DNA from: Enterococcus mundtii
GTDB lineage: Bacteria; Bacillota; Bacilli; Lactobacillales; Enterococcaceae
Assembly: GCF_013394305.1 (NCBI RefSeq)
Contig: NZ_AP019810.1
Coordinates: forward strand, 2,695,001 to 2,759,000
Length of the DNA: 64,000 bases
Reading direction: 5' to 3'
The notes beneath the pieces were generated by a model, which saw only the letters and a list, made by a program, of their open reading frames with translations, did no database searches and had not been told where the DNA came from. Of the stretch, positions 9,700 through 18,367 are shown piece after piece. The position numbers and the translations under genes were made by a program. Positions within the stretch are counted from its first letter, which is position 1, and every line of letters begins with the position of its first letter.

Positions 9700-10832
9700 A
9701 TGACACAATTTGATTGGTTGACACATGAAATTGATTTTGTAACTAATAAAGTCAAAAAAAATCTGACACTTTTTCAAGATACCGTACCACCTGCTGCGAG
9801 CGTAGACCTTGTCTACGTTCCAGAGGAAAACACGGATTGGACAGCTAGTTTTTGGATAGGGATGCTCTTCCTAGTAAAAGAACTGACGAATGACCAAGCG
9901 GTTGATGCAACGATCGAAAAACAATTGGCATCTTTTCGTCAACGCCTTGAAAATGACATTGCGCTTGAAACGCACGATATCGGTTTTTTGTACACACTCT
10001 CAGCAGTAGCTGATTATCAAGTGAACCGACGGGAATCTTCAAAAGAATTAGCAATTCAAGCAGCGGATCGGCTGATGAAGCGTTATGACGTTAATACACA
10101 GATCATTCAAGCTTGGGGAGATTTAAAGGATGAGCACCAACGTGGGCGTATGATCATCGATTGTCTGATGAACTTACCGCTTCTGTATTTTGCATCTAAT
10201 ATGACGGGAGAGAGCAGTTATAAAGAAGCTGCCTATGCCCATGCCAAACAAACACAACGTTACATCGTTCGTGATAATTTTACGACATATCATACGTATT
10301 ATTTTGATCCGAAAACTGGCAAAGCAATCGGTGGTAAGACACAACAAGGGTTTTCAGATGATTCTTGTTGGGCGCGTGGGCAAGCATGGGGAATCTATGG
10401 CTTTACACTGAGTTATAATCATACAGGTGATTACACGTTTTTAGAAACAGCCAAAAAACTGGCTAACTATTTCATCGACTGCTTACCAGAAGACACTATC
10501 TGTTATTGGGATTTAGTATTTCATGATGGCAGTGGTGAAGAAAGAGACACTTCCGCTGCGGCAATCGCGGTGTGTGGTTTATTGGAACTGGCGAAGCAAC
10601 TGCCATTAAGCGATCCGAAAAAAGAATATTATCAGACTGTTGCTATCACAATTATGAAAACGTTATCAACTGATTATACAAGTGTGGATTCGCCACAATC
10701 GAACGGCTTGTTACTTGAAGGAGTCTATGACAAAAAATCAAATAAAGGAGTGAAGGAGTGCATGATCTGGGGGATTACTACTATGTAGAAGCCATGATAA
10801 GACTGAAAAAAGTTTGGTACAGTTACTGGTAA
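9700..10832 (+). pseudogene. GH88 unsaturated glucuronyl hydrolase, frameshifted near the C-terminus
   Basis: From the ATG at 9700 (GGAGG at 9690) the protein follows GH88 enzymes: THDIGFLYTLSAV with Asp93 and RMIIDCLMNLPLL with Asp154, the two catalytic aspartates of the family, then SDDSCWARGQAWGIYG and YWDLVFHDGS. GH88 hydrates the double bond left by lyases and releases the unsaturated uronic acid. The frame closes at 10788 after five Gs at 10769-10773 (ECMIWGITTM). One more G would restore the expected ending CMIWGDYYYVEAMIRLKKVW up to a stop at 10832. The catalytic part is intact, so the product may be shortened, partly active, or the break may be a read error. Confidence 0.8.
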
Positions 10833-10867
10833 AAAACTAAGATGAAAGAAATGGAGGGAATTGGAAT

Positions 10868-12133
10868 ATGAAGTTTTGGAAAAAAAGTTTAGTTACTGGA
10901 TTACTTGTTAGTGGAGGGCTATGGTTGGGGGCCTGCGGAAATGAAAACCAAGCACAAGATCAAACGGACGGAACAGTGTTGACAGTCAGTACATGGAATT
11001 ATGATACTACGCCAGAATTTGACAAACTTTTTCGGGCATTTGAAAAGGAAAATCCTGGGGTAACAGTGAAACCAGTAGATATTGCTTCAGATGATTATGA
11101 TACGAAATTGACCACGATGTTAGCTAGCGGAGATTCGACAGACGTGTTGACGATGAAAAATCTCTTGTCTTATTCAAACTATGCATTAAGAGATCAATTA
11201 GTCGATCTATCTTCACACATCAAAGATTTAGACACAGATCCTGCAATGGAAAGCTACGAGATGTATGATATTGATGGAAAAACCTATGCGCAACCGTATC
11301 GTACAGACTTTTGGGTGCTTTATTATAATAAAAATTTATTTGATGAGGCAGGATTGCCTTATCCAGATAATTTGACTTGGGAAGAATACGAAGAATTAGC
11401 GAAAGAACTTTCAAAATCAGAAGAGCAAGTATATGGTGCATACCAACATACGTGGCGTTCGACTGTTCAAGCGATTGCTGCTGCGCAAAATAATAAAAAT
11501 CTGGTGGAGCCAGATTATGGATTTTTAGGTGAGTACTATGACCGTGTATTGCGGATGCAAGAAGACCAAGCACAGATGGATTTTGGTACGGCCAAGTCGA
11601 CGAATGTGACCTATCAATCTCAATTTGAAAACTCCAAGGCAGGCATGATGTATATGGGCTCTTGGTACATGGGCGCTTTGTTGACTAATATCGATGCTGG
11701 AACAACAGATGTGGAGTGGGGGATTTCTCAAATGCCACAAAATGAAAAAGGAAAGGAAATCCAAACATTTGGGTCACCAACAGCCTTTGCAATCAATAAG
11801 AACTCGAAAGAACAAGAACTAGCGCAAAAATTCCTTGATTTTTGTTCGGGTGAAGCGGGAGCTAAAGTATTAGCAGAAGTAGGTGTAGTACCTTCTTATC
11901 GAACAGATGCGATCAATGAGTTGTACTTTAGCCACAACGGAATGCCAAATGACGAAGTCTCACAAACAGCTTTCAAGCCGGAGAAAATCGCTATTGAGTT
12001 TCCAGTGGATGAAAACGGACCAGCTATCGATAAGATTTTACAAGAAGAACATGAACTGATTTTAGTAGGAGACGAAACACCAAAAGAAGCAATTGGTAAT
12101 ATGGAAAAACGAGTAAAACAAGAAAGTGAATAA
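10868..12133 (+). CDS. ABC transporter solute-binding lipoprotein (family 1, sugar)
   Basis: 421 residues with a lipoprotein signal peptide ending in LGAC (Cys23). The rest reads as a carbohydrate-binding protein of bacterial family 1: STWNYDTTPEFDKLFRAFEK, LTTMLASGDSTDVLTMKN, DLTWEEYEELAKEL-like region, and the C-terminal FGSPTAFAINKNSK. It would sit on the outer membrane face and pass acidic oligosaccharides to the two permeases at 12353-14099. A GGAGGG site precedes the ATG. No ATP-binding subunit is present, so a shared multi-sugar ATPase (MsmK/MsmX type) encoded elsewhere is expected. Confidence 0.88.
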   Translation: MKFWKKSLVTGLLVSGGLWLGACGNENQAQDQTDGTVLTVSTWNYDTTPEFDKLFRAFEKENPGVTVKPVDIASDDYDTKLTTMLASGDSTDVLTMKNLLSYSNYALRDQLVDLSSHIKDLDTDPAMESYEMYDIDGKTYAQPYRTDFWVLYYNKNLFDEAGLPYPDNLTWEEYEELAKELSKSEEQVYGAYQHTWRSTVQAIAAAQNNKNLVEPDYGFLGEYYDRVLRMQEDQAQMDFGTAKSTNVTYQSQFENSKAGMMYMGSWYMGALLTNIDAGTTDVEWGISQMPQNEKGKEIQTFGSPTAFAINKNSKEQELAQKFLDFCSGEAGAKVLAEVGVVPSYRTDAINELYFSHNGMPNDEVSQTAFKPEKIAIEFPVDENGPAIDKILQEEHELILVGDETPKEAIGNMEKRVKQESE

Positions 12134-12233
12134 AAAGGTGTGTGGCAATTTTGTCTTGAAGGTGTAAGATTTCTTTCATTTTCATATCAAATAAATAAGG
12201 GGGATAAATGATTTTCCTCCGCTATCTTGTCAA

Positions 12234-12274
12234 CTATATGCTGAAGGAGCTTTCTCTGCGCCTTCAGTGTATAG
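12234..12274 (+). promoter_or_regulatory. Intercistronic stem-loop between binding-protein and permease genes
   Basis: A 14-bp stem (12234-12247 with 12261-12274, two G-U pairs) without a following T-run. Such hairpins often protect the upstream mRNA and lower downstream expression, matching the usual excess of binding protein over permease. Confidence 0.6.
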
Positions 12275-12305
12275 CTAACAGGAATACATGTTATTGCCTT
12301 TAATG

Positions 12306-12355
12306 AAAGGGGGAGCGTTAAAAGAACCAATTGGTTCTTTTAACATCAAGCTATG
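12306..12355 (+). promoter_or_regulatory. Shine-Dalgarno separated from start codon by a perfect palindrome
   Basis: AAAGGGGGAG at 12306-12315 is followed by a perfect 28-bp palindrome (12317-12344, centre CAATTG) and then eight bases before the ATG at 12353. Unfolded, the spacing is 37 bases, too long for initiation. Folded as a 12-bp hairpin with AATT loop, the effective spacing is about nine bases. Confidence 0.65.
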
Positions 12356-13249
12356 GAAGTAACGAAGTCAGCTTCACGTAAACTAAAACGTAAAAATACA
12401 TTGATTGCTTGGTCATTTATTGCGCCAAATTTTATTGGATTTTTGATTTTTACTTTAGTACCTGTTGTTTTTTCATTGATTTTAGCCTTTATGAAATGGG
12501 ATTCCTTTAGTACACCCGAATTTGTTGGTCTGCAAAATTTCACTCGCATGTTATCGGATGATACATTTTGGCTCTCTCTTAAAAACACCTTTTTGTATAC
12601 GATCGGTGTGGTTCCGTTGACATTGGTATGTTCATTGGGCTTGGCCATTTTATTGAATCAGAAAATCAAAGGAGTCAAATTTTTTCGGACAGCTTTTTTC
12701 TTTCCGTATGTCACATCATTAGTGGCAATCGCAGTGGTGTGGAGTATGTTGTTCCATCCTACTATGGGACCGATTAACCAGTTTTTACGTGTGGTTATCG
12801 AAAATCCCCCTGGTTGGTTGTCTAGTTCAGATTGGGCATTGACAGCGATCATTATCGTTAGTGTCTGGCGAGGAATGGGGTACTACATGATTTTATACTT
12901 AGCTGGCTTACAAGGGATCTCGAAAGAATTGTACGAAGCAGCTGCAATGGATGGTGCGAATAAATGGAAACAATTCATCCACATCACCGTGCCTGCATTG
13001 CGCCCAACAACCTTTTTTGTGACGATCATGTTGGTTATCAACTGCTTCAAGATTTTTGACCTTGTTCAAGTGATGACTGATGGAGGACCGGGGCGTGCGA
13101 CCAATGTGTTAGTTTATCAAGTTTATAGTGAAGCGTTCGTAAAATTCAATTTCGGCTATGCTTCAGCGATTGCTATGGTCTTGTTTGTCATCGTCCTTGT
13201 GATTACAGTCATCCAGTTTAAATGGAATCAGATCCGAGAGAAAGTGTAA
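12353..13249 (+). CDS. ABC sugar transporter permease (MalF/UgpA type)
   Basis: 298 residues with six predicted membrane segments, the first after a basic N-terminus (RKLKRKN). The EAA loop that contacts the ATPase reads YEAAAMDGANKWKQFIHITVPALRP at roughly 190-215. This is the first of two inner-membrane subunits serving the binding protein upstream. The start depends on the hairpin-spaced ribosome site described separately; no other in-frame start has a better one. Confidence 0.88.
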   Translation: MEVTKSASRKLKRKNTLIAWSFIAPNFIGFLIFTLVPVVFSLILAFMKWDSFSTPEFVGLQNFTRMLSDDTFWLSLKNTFLYTIGVVPLTLVCSLGLAILLNQKIKGVKFFRTAFFFPYVTSLVAIAVVWSMLFHPTMGPINQFLRVVIENPPGWLSSSDWALTAIIIVSVWRGMGYYMILYLAGLQGISKELYEAAAMDGANKWKQFIHITVPALRPTTFFVTIMLVINCFKIFDLVQVMTDGGPGRATNVLVYQVYSEAFVKFNFGYASAIAMVLFVIVLVITVIQFKWNQIREKV

Positions 13250-13262
13250 AGGAGGAAAACGG

Positions 13263-14099
13263 ATGAATAATCGATCAGAAAAAAAATCATTTCATAAAAT
13301 TTTAGTATTTACGTTACTTCTAATTTTTTCACTGCTCACTTTGATCCCTTTTATCTGGATGATCTCTGCGTCATTCAAAGCAAACAATGATGTCTTTTCG
13401 GTTCCAATCCAATGGATACCTAAAACCTGGCATCCAGAAAACTATTCGGTCATTTGGACACGCATTCCATTATTGACCTTTTTCAAAAATACAGCTATTT
13501 TAAGTATCGTGATTACGCTGATCCAGTTATTTACATCAAGCTTTGCTGCTTATGGATTTTCCAAAATGCACTTTAAAGGAAGAAACCTCCTTTTTCTTGC
13601 ATATATTGGTACGATCGCTGTTCCATGGCAATCCTATATGATCCCACAATTTATCATGATGCGGCAATTAGGATTATCTGATACGTTACTTTCTTTGATT
13701 TTGTTACAAGCATTTAGTGCGTTTGGCGTATTTTTATTGAAACAATACTATAGTAGTATTCCCGATTCACTTTGCGAAAGTGCAAGAATCGATGGATTAT
13801 CCGAATGGGGCATCTATCGCAGGATCATCTTACCATTGACTAAACCAGCTTTGGCTAGTTTGATGATCATCACTTTTGTCAATACATGGAATGACTACAT
13901 GGGACCTTTTATTTATCTGTCATCTACAGAAAATAAAACGATCCAATTAGGATTAAAAATGTTCGTCGGATTGTATGATACGGAATATGCCTTGATCATG
14001 GCAGCGTCTGTGTTGTCTGTTTTACCAGTTGCGATCGTCTTTTTAGCCATGCAAAAATATTTTGTTGAAGGTATTGCTTCTTCTGGGGTCAAAGGATAG
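13263..14099 (+). CDS. ABC sugar transporter permease (MalG/UgpE type)
   Basis: 278 residues, six predicted membrane segments, EAA motif CESARIDGLSEWGIYRRIILP at about 172-192. AAAGGAGG lies before the ATG and the gene is 13 bases after the other permease. The pair forms the membrane channel of the importer. Confidence 0.88.
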   Translation: MNNRSEKKSFHKILVFTLLLIFSLLTLIPFIWMISASFKANNDVFSVPIQWIPKTWHPENYSVIWTRIPLLTFFKNTAILSIVITLIQLFTSSFAAYGFSKMHFKGRNLLFLAYIGTIAVPWQSYMIPQFIMMRQLGLSDTLLSLILLQAFSAFGVFLLKQYYSSIPDSLCESARIDGLSEWGIYRRIILPLTKPALASLMIITFVNTWNDYMGPFIYLSSTENKTIQLGLKMFVGLYDTEYALIMAASVLSVLPVAIVFLAMQKYFVEGIASSGVKG

Positions 14100-14111
14100 A
14101 AAGGAAAGGCT

Positions 14112-14780
14112 ATGTTTAAAAAGCAAACATTTGAAACGAATGTTTACATGAAGCTGTTTCGTTTAGCATATAGTTTTCTGGCGGGTAATTTATGCTTATT
14201 ACTTGTGAATCTCCCATTTTTTTTAGTCGTAGTAACTACTGCAATCGATATCAGGAATAGCCTCTTTTTCTTAGGAAGTCTGTTTTTTTTCTTACCTGCC
14301 ACCATGACAACTTTTGCCTGGTTTGTCGAGGGAATCCAAGAAAATGAAGTACCAGTCAAAACTTTTTTTCAATTGTATCGCTCGTTATGGAAAAAAAGTA
14401 TGTACTTAGGTGGTCCAGGATATCTTGTAATCGTGATTTCTTTTGTCGATATCCTGTTTTTCATGGACCAACCAATCGGAAAATGGCTCATTCCTTTCTT
14501 TTTTATATTCATTATCTTGGCCATTAATCTGATGATCAATAATTTTTATCTCCAAGTGAAAAATCCAGAAATCTCCATACGAAAAATCTACCATGTCTCT
14601 TTCTATTATGTAGTGAGAAAATGGTACATTAGTTTATTGAATACTGTGTTGGTGTTTCTTTTGTTGGTCGTGATGGTCGTTAAGCCCCAATTTGGTTTCT
14701 TGGTCACACCCTGCTTATTTTTAGGTTTGATTTATTTGAACTGCAAGCAGACGTATCGCTATCTAAATCAAAATAAGTAG
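14112..14780 (+). CDS. YesL-like (DUF624) membrane protein
   Basis: 222 residues with about five hydrophobic segments, matching the YesL/DUF624 family that accompanies ABC sugar importers and uronide-degradation genes, as in the Bacillus yes rhamnogalacturonan cluster. It starts 12 bases after the second permease with GAAAGG upstream, so it is in the same operon. Molecular role unknown; the context suggests help with transport or sensing of acidic oligosaccharides. Confidence 0.75.
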   Translation: MFKKQTFETNVYMKLFRLAYSFLAGNLCLLLVNLPFFLVVVTTAIDIRNSLFFLGSLFFFLPATMTTFAWFVEGIQENEVPVKTFFQLYRSLWKKSMYLGGPGYLVIVISFVDILFFMDQPIGKWLIPFFFIFIILAINLMINNFYLQVKNPEISIRKIYHVSFYYVVRKWYISLLNTVLVFLLLVVMVVKPQFGFLVTPCLFLGLIYLNCKQTYRYLNQNK

Positions 14781-14808
14781 CTGTTAACACATAAAAAATG
14801 AAAACGAA

Positions 14809-14853
14809 TAGGCCCCCAAAGGTTAGACCAAAAAATCTAACTTTTGGGGGCTA
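14809..14853. terminator. Bidirectional terminator between operon and MFS gene
   Basis: Strong stem of ~18 bp (14809-14827 with 14836-14853, core GCCCCCAAA/TTTGGGGGC) between convergent genes. Confidence 0.8.
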
Positions 14854-14915
14854 ATCATTTCAAATAGTATTCATTTATCGGTGGCTGGAAGATTTCGAAA
14901 AAAGGTCAATAGATC

Positions 14916-16134
14916 CTAAAATCGAAAGCTTTTTCCGACCAATAGCCATAGGACAAGTGGTATCAGCATAAGCCCACTTGCTATCATGATCCAATCGATT
15001 GAAAGCATATCTGCTAATGGACCTAGGATCAACATCGTAGCTGGAGAAGCACTACTGATCGCCATCGTTACTAAGCTCATAACACGCCCCATATATGCGT
15101 TATCCGTTTTTGCTTGAAAGAATGAAACCATAGCAGTTCGTGAGATGGGCACAATAAAACCAATTGCTACCATCATGACGAAATACAACCAAAAACTTGA
15201 TGTGATACCTAATATAAAAAAGGAAGGATCAATAATGAATAGCCTAAAGCAATCGTTTTGATTTTATTTTTGAAACCTCCCCAAGTACTCATCACAGATC
15301 CTCCAACTAACATCCCAGCAGCAAAACCAATCTCAATGGCTGATAGCTGCCATAGTCCGTCATGAAAATTACGAGTGATTTGTAAAGGCGCTAAATTTGC
15401 AGCAGGTGTAGAAAATATACTGCCCATAAAACCAACAAGGATCAGTGCGAGCAGGATTTTATGAGTACGGAGGTATTTGATACCTGAGTTTATTTCGGAT
15501 AACATGTTTATTTTATTTGTTTCTTGAGATTTCATTGGAGAAACTGTTACTCGAAAAAACAGCATAGTCACACCGATAACCGCTGTCACAAAGTCGATCA
15601 TCAATATCATCTCTAAAGGTAAAACTGTCAGTAATGTTGCTGCTAATGCAGGACTTGCAAGCATCATCACAGCTTGGATCGTTTGATCAATACCGTTGAT
15701 CCGTACTAAGTGCTTTTCTTTGGCAATTTGTGGAATGAGCGAAGAGACAGCAGGCGTTTGAAATCCTTGACCTACAGAGCGAATGAATATCAGTCCCAAT
15801 AATAAGAAAAGATTATGCTCCATTTCTTTGTTTATCATCAATAAAATCGCCATGAACAAAGAAGCAAGTGCAACGCAGCTATCAGATAAAATAGCGATTT
15901 TTTTTCGGTCGTAATGATCAGCAAGTGCTCCTGCAAAAGCATGACCAGCACCATTGGTAAGATGCCAATAGCGTTCATCAAACCAACCATCGTTCCTGAT
16001 TGGGTTGATAATGTGACATGCCAAATAATAGCATACTGTACCAACATCGTTCCGATCATTGAGATGGCTTGCGATGTTAGTAAGTATGCTATGTTCGTTT
16101 TCCAATTCTTTTCATCATAAATAATTTTTGACAT
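14916..16134 (-). pseudogene. MFS drug/macrolide efflux-type transporter with two frameshifts
   Basis: Starts at the ATG at 16134 (GGGAGAG upstream), reading MSKIIYDEKNWKTNIAYLL and then NAIGILPMVLV. The first break is at four As (15935-15938): one more base would give MLFAGALADHYDRKKI, the conserved loop of the Mef-like efflux family. The second is at six As (15216-15221): one more gives LPFFILGITSSFWLYFVM and joins the last part ending at 14916. Repaired, the protein has about 406 residues and 12 membrane segments. As written it cannot make a full transporter. It is convergent with the glycan operon and likely unrelated to it. Confidence 0.8.
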
Positions 16135-16598
16135 TTGTATTCTCTCCCTTTTGATATAAATCATGTGTTTAACAATTTATATGCCCAAAAGGGTTTTTCG
16201 GAGAATGTGTCCTAATTGCTGTCACGAATTTATCATATCTAAAAAAATTTGTAAAGAACAAATAGGAGGGAAGTATTTATGCATACGATTATGATACTAA
16301 AAAGATCTTTTATTAGGAATGTAATAAATAACAATGTAAAAATGATAGGATGAGTTGCGTAATAAATTGATCTAAGAGATAGTAGTGAAATTTAATCCTT
16401 AAATATAAAGATGAATCAACCGCATTGATTTTGGATTTTCCAAAAATGAGCAACTATTAAATAACGATTTATTTTGATGGAGAAGTAGCTGATAAATTGT
16501 TTAGAGGATGTTTCTCAGTTTTTCGTTTTTTGATTGTCTTTGACGTATCTATTAAATAGAGAAGCGAAACTTTATTTTTGAAAGGAAAAGAGGGATAG
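16135..16598. other. Intergenic region, 464 bp
   Basis: AT-rich with no supportable gene. It should hold the MFS promoter (minus) and the promoter of the toxin-immunity array (plus), but I see no pair of boxes good enough to call. Confidence 0.6.
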
Positions 16599-17006
16599 AT
16601 GAGAAACCGAACAAACAAACAACTTGTAATAGGTATGGCAGTGCTGATCAGTTTGGTAATGATTGGAATCGGCGGGAAAGTATACATGGATAACAGGGAA
16701 GAAAGAAAAGCGTAAGAATTGTTAGCAGTAGAGAAACAATCGGTCCAAGTATTAAAAAATACATTTGCGGATATTGCAGAGGTTAAATTTGAACGTTCTG
16801 CTAAAAATGATATGACGGGTTCTTATGGATTGTTTGTAACAATGAAAAACACCAAAGGACAATCAGTTTATTTTTCGTATGGATTTTGGAAAGAATCTAA
16901 TAAGTTAGGGGAACTTGGTGTCGAGGATAGAGCAATACAAATAAAAGGTATTACTAAAAATAAAATAAGGGTGATTTATACTAGTGGGGAGGAAGAAGAG
17001 ATTTGA
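16599..17006 (+). pseudogene. Immunity-type membrane protein, copy 1, with nonsense codon
   Basis: Same 135-codon frame as copies 2 and 3. Codon 39 is TAA (16713-16715) where copies 2 and 3 have CAA in AQELL, a single C-to-T change. The first 38 codons encode the membrane anchor (KQLVIGMAVLISLVMIGIGG). The rest of the frame is open to 17006, and a TTG at 16719 could restart a soluble remnant without the anchor. Its C-terminal third (GELGVEDRAIQIKGITKNK) differs from the other copies. It overlaps the start of the next frame by TTGA. Confidence 0.75.
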
Positions 17007-17299
17007 CAATTACAGACCAAGATTATCAAACTTATAGTGATGTCGTTTATTGGACAGATCCTAACAATAAAAAGAAATATGATTCTAGCTTAAAAGAAGG
17101 AGCTATTCGCGATTTTAATGGTACCGAATTCAAAATACTAAAACTCAAAGAAAACTCTAAAACAGATGGCATGCAAGCTGTGGCAGTTGCTCCGTTGGAC
17201 GAAAAAGGGAACGTTGATACTTACCAATTAGTGATTTCTTATGCAGGAACAAATACATCAGATATTAAGGATATAGAAAATGAAAAAACGAACGAATAA
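17003..17299 (+). pseudogene. Lipase-toxin 5' fragment, copy 1
   Basis: 98 codons from a TTG overlapping the preceding stop (TTGA). It matches the N-terminus of the complete lipase at 18364 (ITDQDYQTYSDVVYWTDP, then FKILKLKENSKTDGMQA and VISYAGTNTSD) up to KDIE, then runs seven codons into the next immunity gene and stops. The catalytic serine, aspartate and histidine are all missing, so it cannot be a lipase. Its first ~40 residues differ clearly from the complete toxin. Confidence 0.8.
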
Positions 17300-17687
17300 A
17301 CAACTGTTAATAAGTATCACAGTAATGCTTAGTTTAGTAATAATTGTAATTGGAGGGAAAGTATATATGGATAAGAGAGAAGAACGAAAAGCGCAAGAAT
17401 TGTTAGCAGTCGAGAAGCAATCGGTCCAAGTATTAAAAAATACATTTGCGGATATTGCAGAGGTTAAATTTGAACGTTCTGCTAAAAATGATATGACGGG
17501 TTCTTATGGATTGTTTGTAACAATGAAAAACACCAAAGGACAATCAGTTTATTTTTCATATGGTTTTTGGAAAGAAAATGATGATATAGGGGATTATGGA
17601 TTAGAAAATGAAGAGGTTCAAAAAGTAGGGATAACTAATGAAAAAATCAAAATAATTTATACAAATGGAGAGGAGGAAATACTTTGA
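17280..17687 (+). CDS. Immunity-type membrane protein, copy 2 (TilA-like candidate)
   Basis: 135 residues: short basic N-terminus, one membrane segment (about 8-28, LLISITVMLSLVIIVIGG), then a soluble domain of ~105 residues outside the membrane. There is no lipobox cysteine. Residues 39-97 are almost identical to copy 1, while the C-terminal third (ENDDIGDYGLENEEVQKVG) is distinct. It resembles small DUF1433/DUF1310-type membrane proteins found beside secreted lipases. Position before a lipase frame with TTGA overlap suggests an immunity protein protecting the membrane face where a secreted lipase acts; this is inferred, not shown. Confidence 0.7.
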   Translation: MKKRTNKQLLISITVMLSLVIIVIGGKVYMDKREERKAQELLAVEKQSVQVLKNTFADIAEVKFERSAKNDMTGSYGLFVTMKNTKGQSVYFSYGFWKENDDIGDYGLENEEVQKVGITNEKIKIIYTNGEEEIL

Positions 17688-17979
17688 GCAATACAGATGA
17701 ACAATATAAAATTTTAATGATAGAGTTTATTGGATAGATCCGAATGATAAAAAGAAATATGATTCAACATATAAAGAAGGTTCTATAAAAGTTGTTGAAG
17801 GTTATAAATTCAAAATACTAAAACTCAAAGAAAACTCTAAAACAGATGGCATGCAAGCTATGGCAGTCGCTTCGTTGGATGAAAAAGGGAACGTTGATAC
17901 TTCCCAATTAGTGATTTCTTATGCAGGAACAAATACATCAGATATTAAGGATATAGAAAATGAAAAAACGAATGAATAA
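17684..17979 (+). pseudogene. Lipase-toxin 5' fragment, copy 2, also frameshifted
   Basis: Starts at TTG overlapping the previous stop (TTGA). After SNTDEQYK the frame breaks at four As (17708-17711); one more A gives YKNFNDRVYWIDPNDKKKYDS and rejoins the conserved FKILKLKENSKTDGMQA block. It ends at the same recombination point (KDIENEKTNE) as copy 1. It lacks all catalytic residues. Confidence 0.8.
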
Positions 17980-18367
17980 ACAACTGTTAATAGGTATCAC
18001 AGTAATAATCAGTTTGGTAATAATCGTAATTGGAGGGAAAGTATATATGGATAAGAGAGAAGAAAGAAAAGCACAAGAATTATTAATCGCAGAAAAAGAA
18101 TCGGTCCAAGCTTTGAAAAATACATTTGCGGATATTGTAGAAGTGAAAATTGAGGATACAGCTTATAACAATATGACAGGTTCATATAGAATGCTTGTTA
18201 CTATGAAGAATATCAAAGACCAATCAGTTTATTTTTCGTATGGATTTGGAAAGCATAGCCGAAAAATGGGGGATTACGGAATAGAAAATAGCAGTGTACA
18301 GATTGAAGGAATTACAAAAAATAAAGTCAAAATAATTCATTCAAACGGTAAGGTGGACTATGTATGA
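17960..18367 (+). CDS. Immunity-type membrane protein, copy 3, cognate to the complete lipase
   Basis: 135 residues, N-terminal membrane segment (LLIGITVIISLVIIVIGG) and an outside domain. This copy stops in ATGA with the start of the full lipase, so the two are translationally coupled and form the likely working immunity-toxin pair. The segment after residue 98 (GKHSRKMGDYGIENSSVQIEG) is specific to this copy. The role is inferred from order and from the tandem reservoir of related copies. Confidence 0.72.
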   Translation: MKKRMNKQLLIGITVIISLVIIVIGGKVYMDKREERKAQELLIAEKESVQALKNTFADIVEVKIEDTAYNNMTGSYRMLVTMKNIKDQSVYFSYGFGKHSRKMGDYGIENSSVQIEGITKNKVKIIHSNGKVDYV

